From Betaproteobacteria bacterium CG2_30_68_42 (lineage in GTDB: Bacteria; Pseudomonadota; Gammaproteobacteria; Burkholderiales; Rhodocyclaceae), in the NCBI GenBank assembly GCA_001872285.1, contig MNXU01000063.1, positions 1 through 64,000 on the forward strand: DNA of 64,000 bases, written 5' to 3'. Below are positions 59,125-64,000 of this stretch, piece after piece. Position 1 is the first letter of the stretch, and the number at the start of each line of letters is the position of its first letter. Both the position numbers and the translations under genes were made by a program. The notes beneath the pieces are model-generated. The model made no database searches and had not been told where the DNA came from. It was given only the letters and a program-made list of their open reading frames with translations.

Positions 59125-60507
59125 ATGAACCTGCATCGCCTGCTCAACCGGCGGCTGGCCGAAGGCCGGCCGCTGCGCCTCGCCCTCATCGGCGCCGGCA
59201 AGTTTGCCTCCATGTACCTCGCGCAGGTCCCGCGTACGCCCGGTGTGCATGTCGCCGGCATCGCCGATCTCGCCCCGGAGCGCGCCTTCGCCAGCCTGCG
59301 GCGCACCGGCTGGCCGGACGAGCAGTTCGCGGCCGCGAGCCTCGAAGAGGCCTTCCGCGAAGGCACGACCTTCGTGTGCGAGGACGCGTTCGCGCTGATC
59401 CGCGCCGAAGGGATCGACATCGTGATCGAGGCGACCGGGAATCCGGCGGCCGGTGTCGCCCACGCGCTTTCCTGCTGCGCGCACCGCAAGTCCATCGTCA
59501 TGGTCAATGTCGAGGCCGACGCGCTGGCCGGGCCGCTGCTCGCCGAGCGCGCGCGCGAGGCCGGCGTGGTGTATTCGCTCGCCTACGGCGACCAGCCCGC
59601 GCTCATCTGCGAGATGGTCGACTGGGCACGCACCGCGGGCTTCGAGGTGATCGCGGCGGGCAAGGGTACCAAGTACCTGCCCGCCTATCATCGCTCCACG
59701 CCCGACACCGTGTGGCAGCACTACGGGTTCTCCGCGCAGCAGGTGGAGCAGGGCGACTTCAACGCCAAGATGTTCAACTCCTTCCTCGACGGCACCAAGT
59801 CGGCGATCGAGATGGCGGCGGTGGCCAACGCGACCGGCCTCGCGGCGGCGGGCGGCGGGCTGGCCTTTCCGCCCTGCGGGGTCGACGAGCTCGCGCGCGT
59901 GCTGCGCCCGCGCGAGGATGGCGGCGTGCTGGAGGCGGCCGGTCTGGTCGAGGTGATCTCCTCGCTCGAGCGCGACGGCAGCGCGGTTGCGCGCGACCTG
60001 CGCTGGGGTGTGTTCGTCGCCATCGCGGCGCCGAACGATTACGTGCGCGGGTGTTTCCGCGAGTACGGCGTGCGCACGGACGATTCGGGGCGCTACGCGG
60101 TGATGTACCGGCCGCTGCATCTGATCGGGCTGGAGCTGGGGATCAGCGTCGCCTCGGTCGGCCTGCGTGGCGAGCCGACCGGCAGCCCGATCGACTGGCG
60201 CGCCGATGCGGTGGCGGCCGCCAAGCGCGATCTGCGCGCGGGCGAGACGCTCGACGGCGAGGGCGGCTTCACAGTGTATGGGCGCCTGCTGCCTGCTGCG
60301 GATTCGAGCCTGCTGGGCGCGCTGCCGATCGGGCTGGCCCACGGCGTGCGCCTGAAGCGCGACCTGGCCGCGGATGGGATCGTGTGTTGGGAGGATGTCG
60401 CGATCGACGAGTCCCTTCCGGTCGTGCGCGCGCGCCGCGAGATGGAGCGCATGTTCGGCGCCGATCCCGATCGCCCCTACGGACCGGCGCGGACCGACTG
60501 GCGGTGA
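59125..60507 (+). CDS. COG4091-type NAD(P)-dependent oxidoreductase with C-terminal SAF domain
   Basis: 460 residues. Rossmann motif LALIGAGKFASMYLAQ, a substrate-binding middle with GKGTKYLPAYHRSTPDTVW and FNSFLDGTKSAIEMA, and a C-terminal SAF-like domain (from about 350). The family is annotated as predicted homoserine dehydrogenase-like; several members act on sugar acids or branched polyols. The specific reaction here is unknown. GTGA overlap with the lipoprotein gene that follows. Confidence 0.83.
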   Translation: MNLHRLLNRRLAEGRPLRLALIGAGKFASMYLAQVPRTPGVHVAGIADLAPERAFASLRRTGWPDEQFAAASLEEAFREGTTFVCEDAFALIRAEGIDIVIEATGNPAAGVAHALSCCAHRKSIVMVNVEADALAGPLLAERAREAGVVYSLAYGDQPALICEMVDWARTAGFEVIAAGKGTKYLPAYHRSTPDTVWQHYGFSAQQVEQGDFNAKMFNSFLDGTKSAIEMAAVANATGLAAAGGGLAFPPCGVDELARVLRPREDGGVLEAAGLVEVISSLERDGSAVARDLRWGVFVAIAAPNDYVRGCFREYGVRTDDSGRYAVMYRPLHLIGLELGISVASVGLRGEPTGSPIDWRADAVAAAKRDLRAGETLDGEGGFTVYGRLLPAADSSLLGALPIGLAHGVRLKRDLAADGIVCWEDVAIDESLPVVRARREMERMFGADPDRPYGPARTDWR

Positions 60508-61151
60508 GTCACGAGAGGGTCGTGCTGCGCGGCGCGTGCGCCGTAGTGGTGGTGGCGCTGCTCGCCGGCTGCGCCCAGATGCGCGTGGGGTCGGTGTGGA
60601 AGGACGCCGAATACCGCGACGGGCCGATGCGGCGCGTCGTGGTGATGATGGCCGGACAGGACGAGGCGGTGCGGCGCTACGCGGAAGACGCGGGAGTGCG
60701 GGGTCTGCCCGCGGGCGTCGAGGGGGTGCCGAGCTACCGCCTGTTCGAACGGCAGGAGCGCGACCTCGACCGGGTGAAGGCGCGGCTCGCGCGCGAAGGC
60801 TTCGACGGCGTGCTGGTCGGCCGGCTGGGCGCGACCGAGAGGATCAGGACCCGGGTGCCCCCGCAGGTACATGTCGTCCCCGAGCCCTTCCTCGGCCCGC
60901 CCTGGTACCGCTCCTTCTACCGCTTCTACCCCTATGCCTGGAGCAGCGTCTATACCAGCCCCGGCTACACGGTCGAGACCACGCGGGTGAGCGCGGAGGT
61001 GCTCGTCTACGCGCTCCCGGACGGGCGCCTCGTGTGGTCGGGCATCGTCGAGGCGGACAATCCGGAGTCGAAAGCGGCGCTGCTCGCCGGCCTCGTCGGC
61101 GCCACACGCGAAGCACTCGCGCGCGACGCGGTTTTGCCCGGCGGGAAGTAA
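60504..61151 (+). CDS. Lipoprotein, DUF4136-like
   Basis: 215 residues. Signal peptide with lipobox LLAGC near residue 23, so lipid-anchored, probably in the outer membrane. The remainder resembles DUF4136 lipoproteins, with an aromatic-rich PPWYRSFYRFYPYAWSSVY stretch. Function unknown. GTG overlaps the preceding stop by four bases. The convergent SIMPL gene ends 14 bases away. Confidence 0.75.
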   Translation: MSHERVVLRGACAVVVVALLAGCAQMRVGSVWKDAEYRDGPMRRVVVMMAGQDEAVRRYAEDAGVRGLPAGVEGVPSYRLFERQERDLDRVKARLAREGFDGVLVGRLGATERIRTRVPPQVHVVPEPFLGPPWYRSFYRFYPYAWSSVYTSPGYTVETTRVSAEVLVYALPDGRLVWSGIVEADNPESKAALLAGLVGATREALARDAVLPGGK

Positions 61152-61165
61152 GGCTGCGGGGGCGG

Positions 61166-61855
61166 TTACTTCGGCGAGAGTTCGATCTCCCCGCTCGCGA
61201 CCACGGTGACGGTGCTCTCTCCCGGTTCGATCGGCGCGCCGTTGCCCATCGCGGCGGCGCTGCGCAGCACCGGCACCGCGGGCGGCCGCCCCCCGCCCGA
61301 CAGAGCGACGCGGACGATGCGGTAGGTTCCGCCCATGCTCGCCGCGATCAGCCCGGCCCGCGCCTTGAATGCCGCGATCGCGTCGGCGGTGGCTTCCTGC
61401 TCCGCGCTCCTGCGCGTTTCCGGAGAGGGCAGCAGCAGGATCTGGCTCACGCCCAGGCTCGCTTGCAGCCGCCCGATGAGCCGCGCGAGCGCCGGGACAT
61501 CCCTCGACTCGAGCAGGATCTCGGAGCGCATGCGCCAGGCGTCGATGCGGCTCGTGCCCTTGGCATAGACCGGATAGGTCGAGGTCGTGCCGCTGCGCGT
61601 CCTCACCGTGGGATGCGACTTCGCCGTCTCGAGCGCGGCGGCGATGGTCGCATTCACCCGCCGCGCGAGTTCGGCCGCATCGGGGCCGGAAGCCTCGACG
61701 AATGCGCTCGCGCGGGCGAGATCGTTGGCTGCGGCGCGGCTCGCCTCGGCCGAGAACTCGACCACGGTGCCCGCGCTCCGGCAGCAGGGATCTATGGCGC
61801 GGGCCGGCGCGGTTGCCGCGATCAGCAGGATTGCGAGGACGGATGCAATGCGCAT
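61166..61855 (-). CDS. SIMPL domain (DUF541) exported protein
   Basis: 229 residues with a signal peptide (ATAPARA). SIMPL/DUF541 fold: AANDLARASAFVEA, DAWRMRSEILLESRD and KARAGLIAASMGG near the C-terminus. Members are periplasmic proteins of uncertain role, linked to oxidative stress or binding partners of envelope proteins. Start ATG at 61855 with AAAGG five bases upstream. Confidence 0.82.
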   Translation of the reverse strand: MRIASVLAILLIAATAPARAIDPCCRSAGTVVEFSAEASRAAANDLARASAFVEASGPDAAELARRVNATIAAALETAKSHPTVRTRSGTTSTYPVYAKGTSRIDAWRMRSEILLESRDVPALARLIGRLQASLGVSQILLLPSPETRRSAEQEATADAIAAFKARAGLIAASMGGTYRIVRVALSGGGRPPAVPVLRSAAAMGNGAPIEPGESTVTVVASGEIELSPK

Positions 61856-62117
61856 GGAAGCCTTTCGATCCACACCCGGCGGGACCGGGCGAAACGGTTA
61901 CACCGCCTTTTCGATGACAGGCGGGAGTCTACCGCTTCGCCGGGCTTTCGGGCGGCGCGGGCGCGACGCTCCATGGCGCGGGTCGGCGGTGCGGCACTGT
62001 GTCGCATTGTGCAGCCGCGGAGCGCGGACTATCGTCGCCGTGCATTTTGCGATTGCGAGGCGTCCGTCCGGCACGCACGGGGGGACCATGAAAAACCAAT
62101 TCAGGAGGTCAGCCATC

Positions 62118-62855
62118 ATGCACGGCAGGAATGTTCTCAAGAACATCGGAAGCGCGCTGCTGCCGATCGGCGCGGCGCTGGCGACGATCGCCGCAACCCC
62201 GGCGGCACAGGCGGCCGAGGTCACCTACAACGTCACGCAGGTGTACAACCAGGTCGTCTATGACATCAGTCATCCGGACGCCGACACGATCTTCACCGGT
62301 ACGCTGGTCTGGGATCACGACCTGGCGCAACCGGTCAGCCTCACCGGCTCGCTGACCCAGGCGATGGTGACCGCGATGGGGATGACGTCGAGCGTTTCGC
62401 TCGGCAACATGCTGTCGGCGGTCTACGACGACACGCTCGGCGGAGTCCTGGTCAGTTCGTTCATGCTGGACAACACCGACGTGTTCAGCAACAGCGGCGG
62501 CGTCGCGGGGGTGAATGGATTCGCCACCGGCGGTACGAAGGAGATCACCGGCAACAACAACGCCTACGTCACCGTTTTCGTGAGCGACACGAATCCCGAA
62601 GCCCCGCTGACCGACGCCCAGACCAAGGCGCTCGCTTACGGGGATTGCACCCCCGGCTCGCTGATGGGGACGGGTTCGCCCAAGACCTGCATGACCGGCT
62701 GGCTCAAGCTGGACGGCACGGCGGGGGGCACGATGATGGGCACCGCTCCCATCTCCCAGACCATCACCGCGGTGCCGGAACCCGGCTCCTGGACCATGCT
62801 GATGGCGGGGCTCGGAATGATGGGATTCATGATCCGCCGGCGCCGGGCAAGCTGA
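62118..62855 (+). CDS. PEP-CTERM sorting domain protein (first paralogue)
   Basis: 245 residues: signal peptide (ending AAQAAEV), a secreted beta-rich body, and a C-terminal PEP-CTERM signal: VPEPGSWTMLMAGLGMMGFM followed by IRRRRAS. Such proteins are sorted by exosortase and go to the cell surface or into extracellular polymer. It shares DDTLGG, YGDCTPGSLMG and CMTGW motifs with the next gene. The ATG at 62118 has GGAGG nine bases upstream; an ATG at 62088 is also in frame. Confidence 0.9.
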   Translation: MHGRNVLKNIGSALLPIGAALATIAATPAAQAAEVTYNVTQVYNQVVYDISHPDADTIFTGTLVWDHDLAQPVSLTGSLTQAMVTAMGMTSSVSLGNMLSAVYDDTLGGVLVSSFMLDNTDVFSNSGGVAGVNGFATGGTKEITGNNNAYVTVFVSDTNPEAPLTDAQTKALAYGDCTPGSLMGTGSPKTCMTGWLKLDGTAGGTMMGTAPISQTITAVPEPGSWTMLMAGLGMMGFMIRRRRAS

Positions 62856-62910
62856 TTCGCAGCGGCCGCGGCAGACGTTGCGCGGCCTGGTACCACCAAA
62901 GGAAACGACC

Positions 62911-63735
62911 ATGAAGAAGATGCTCGGGATCGCCGGGGCGATCGCAATGACCGGTGCGGCTGCGGTGGCGCAGGCCGGCGTGGGTACTTACAACGTGATC
63001 ACGACCTGGTACGAACCGGATACCCGGCCGAAGGATTCGATCTTCATCGGGTCATTCACCTATGACGGCGTGAGCCGCCAGGTCACGGATCTGGCCGGAA
63101 TACTGAGCGAGTCGATGACGGGTGACTGGCCCGCTCCGGGCAGCCCACCGCTTTATGACATGACGCTCCTGGATCTGACCTACCAGATGAACGACTGGGT
63201 GGCGTCGTATTCGGGTCCGACCAACGCGCCGCCTTCCACCAACTGGCATGACGACACGCTGGGCGGCACCTTCGCCACCGTGTTCCTCAAGAACACCACC
63301 AACACCTATTCGACCCTCGTTGGCGGAGACGGCTGGTCGCCGCAGGCGGGCGCGAATGTCGGCGGCGTGTATCACGGCTTTCCCTCTTCCTATGGAAGCT
63401 CCATCCAGAACGCCTATGCGCTGATCTATGTACCGGACAGCGTTTCAGCGCTGACGCCCGGCGGCTCGCTCACGCTGAACTGGAACGAAGCCGCGGGCAC
63501 GGGCAGTCTCGGCCTGGCCTACTCGTCCTACGCCGACTGCGCGCCGGGCGGCATGATGGGGGCGACCTGCATGTCATCGTGGTCAACCGCTGCCTATGGC
63601 ACGGTCGGCACGATGAGCGGCTATCCGCTGTCCCAGACCATCACTGCCGCAGTGCCCGAACCCGAGACCTATGCCATGCTCATGGCCGGCCTGGGGCTGA
63701 TGGGCATCATCGCCCGCCGGCGCCGGAAGGCCTGA
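62911..63735 (+). CDS. PEP-CTERM sorting domain protein (second paralogue)
   Basis: 274 residues: signal peptide (ending VAQAG), a beta-rich body, and the tail VPEPETYAMLMAGLGLMGII plus ARRRRKA. Paralogue of the preceding gene: shared DDTLGG, YADCAPGGMMG and TCMSSW segments, with paired cysteines that probably form a disulfide. AAAGGAAACGACC precedes the ATG. Next comes a TonB-dependent receptor, suggesting a surface-uptake theme. Confidence 0.92.
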   Translation: MKKMLGIAGAIAMTGAAAVAQAGVGTYNVITTWYEPDTRPKDSIFIGSFTYDGVSRQVTDLAGILSESMTGDWPAPGSPPLYDMTLLDLTYQMNDWVASYSGPTNAPPSTNWHDDTLGGTFATVFLKNTTNTYSTLVGGDGWSPQAGANVGGVYHGFPSSYGSSIQNAYALIYVPDSVSALTPGGSLTLNWNEAAGTGSLGLAYSSYADCAPGGMMGATCMSSWSTAAYGTVGTMSGYPLSQTITAAVPEPETYAMLMAGLGLMGIIARRRRKA

Positions 63736-63812
63736 TTCGCTCAGGTCTTGAATCTTCCGATCGTTTGGACAGGCGGCGGGGGCGCAAGCCCTGCCGCTTC
63801 GTTTGGGCGGCC

Positions 63813-64000
63813 ATGAGCGGCAAAGTATCCGCGCGGGCCGTGGCGGCATTTCTGGCTTCCTTTCCCCTGGCCGCGACAGCACAGGAAACGGTGCTCGATG
63901 CGGTAGTCATCACTGCCGACCGGCCCGACGAAGCAGTTGCGGGCGCTTCCCGCCTCGACCGGCAGGCTTTGCCGGCGCTGCGTGCGAAAACGAGCGACAC
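63813..64000 (+). CDS. TonB-dependent receptor, N-terminal part (cut by the window edge)
   Basis: At least 62 residues. Signal peptide (FLASFPLAATAQE), then VLDAVVITADRPDEAVAGAS, then RLDRQALPALRAKTSDT, the TonB-box/plug start of an outer-membrane receptor. The substrate cannot be told from this fragment. It follows the PEP-CTERM pair. No strong ribosome binding site is visible before the ATG. Confidence 0.8.
   Translation, partial: MSGKVSARAVAAFLASFPLAATAQETVLDAVVITADRPDEAVAGASRLDRQALPALRAKTSD

Overview
The window is high-GC, densely packed bacterial chromosome, most likely from a betaproteobacterium (Rhodocyclales, Nitrosomonadales or Burkholderiales type). The pointers are a CysB/CysI/CysH/CysDN(C) sulfate assimilation block, a pyrG-kdsA-eno-ftsB core cluster, a 3-hydroxybutyrate dehydrogenase/patatin pair suggesting polyhydroxybutyrate metabolism, TAXI-type TRAP and Liv-type ABC importers, and PEP-CTERM proteins. 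No intact mobile element, CRISPR array or rRNA is visible. There is one tRNA, tRNA-Thr(CGU).

Layout. 1-1.3 kb: an accessory edge with a BrnT/BrnA-like toxin-antitoxin pair ahead of tRNA-Thr. 1.7-8.6 kb: sulfate assimilation (cysD, cysNC, convergent cysH and cysI, divergent cysB). A 40-codon deletion remnant of a TauE/SafE sulfite exporter lies between cysI and cysB. 8.7-13.2 kb: a TAXI-TRAP importer with an Asp/Glu racemase. 13.4-14.2 kb: a decayed copy of the 5' end of the sensor kinase found at 21.4 kb, and two small unknown ORFs. 14.3-19.1 kb: a translationally coupled trehalose operon (membrane-anchored otsA, otsB, GH15 hydrolase). 19.4-20.9 kb: a Met-rich multicopper oxidase.

21.4-40.8 kb is one long plus-strand block that looks like a catabolic island. 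It holds a sensor kinase and sigma-54 activator, two tandem periplasmic binding proteins with a LivHMGF importer, a zinc alcohol dehydrogenase, a LysR regulator, a CoA-acylating aldehyde dehydrogenase, a third binding protein with a second LivHMGF importer, and a GMC alcohol oxidase/dehydrogenase. The logic is uptake of a small molecule, alcohol to aldehyde, then aldehyde to acyl-CoA; the substrate is unknown.

41-48.7 kb: a DinB protein, then a minus-strand cluster of thioredoxin-like protein, CcdA-like protein, CuA subunit, heme-copper subunit I, SenC/SCO and a membrane protein. This matches the norSY-senC-orf1 arrangement of the sNOR class of nitric oxide reductase. An NrtS-like nitrate/nitrite transporter and an EAL phosphodiesterase are next to it. 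48.8-53.1 kb: 3-hydroxybutyrate dehydrogenase, patatin, a DUF3179 protein and a YiiX-like hydrolase. 53.1-53.5 kb: a scarred intergenic region with a 17-bp inverted repeat abutting the first ~30 codons of a type I restriction hsdM gene. 53.8-61.9 kb: housekeeping genes (DUF938 methyltransferase, pyrG, kdsA, Dabb protein, eno, ftsB, COG4091 oxidoreductase, lipoprotein, SIMPL protein). 62.1-64 kb: two paralogous PEP-CTERM proteins and the start of a TonB-dependent receptor cut by the window edge.

A recurring architectural theme is a stem-loop directly after the binding-protein gene and before the permease gene in three separate importers, as expected if the periplasmic binder is made in excess. 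Function calls rest on recognising family motifs by eye; no database search was possible.
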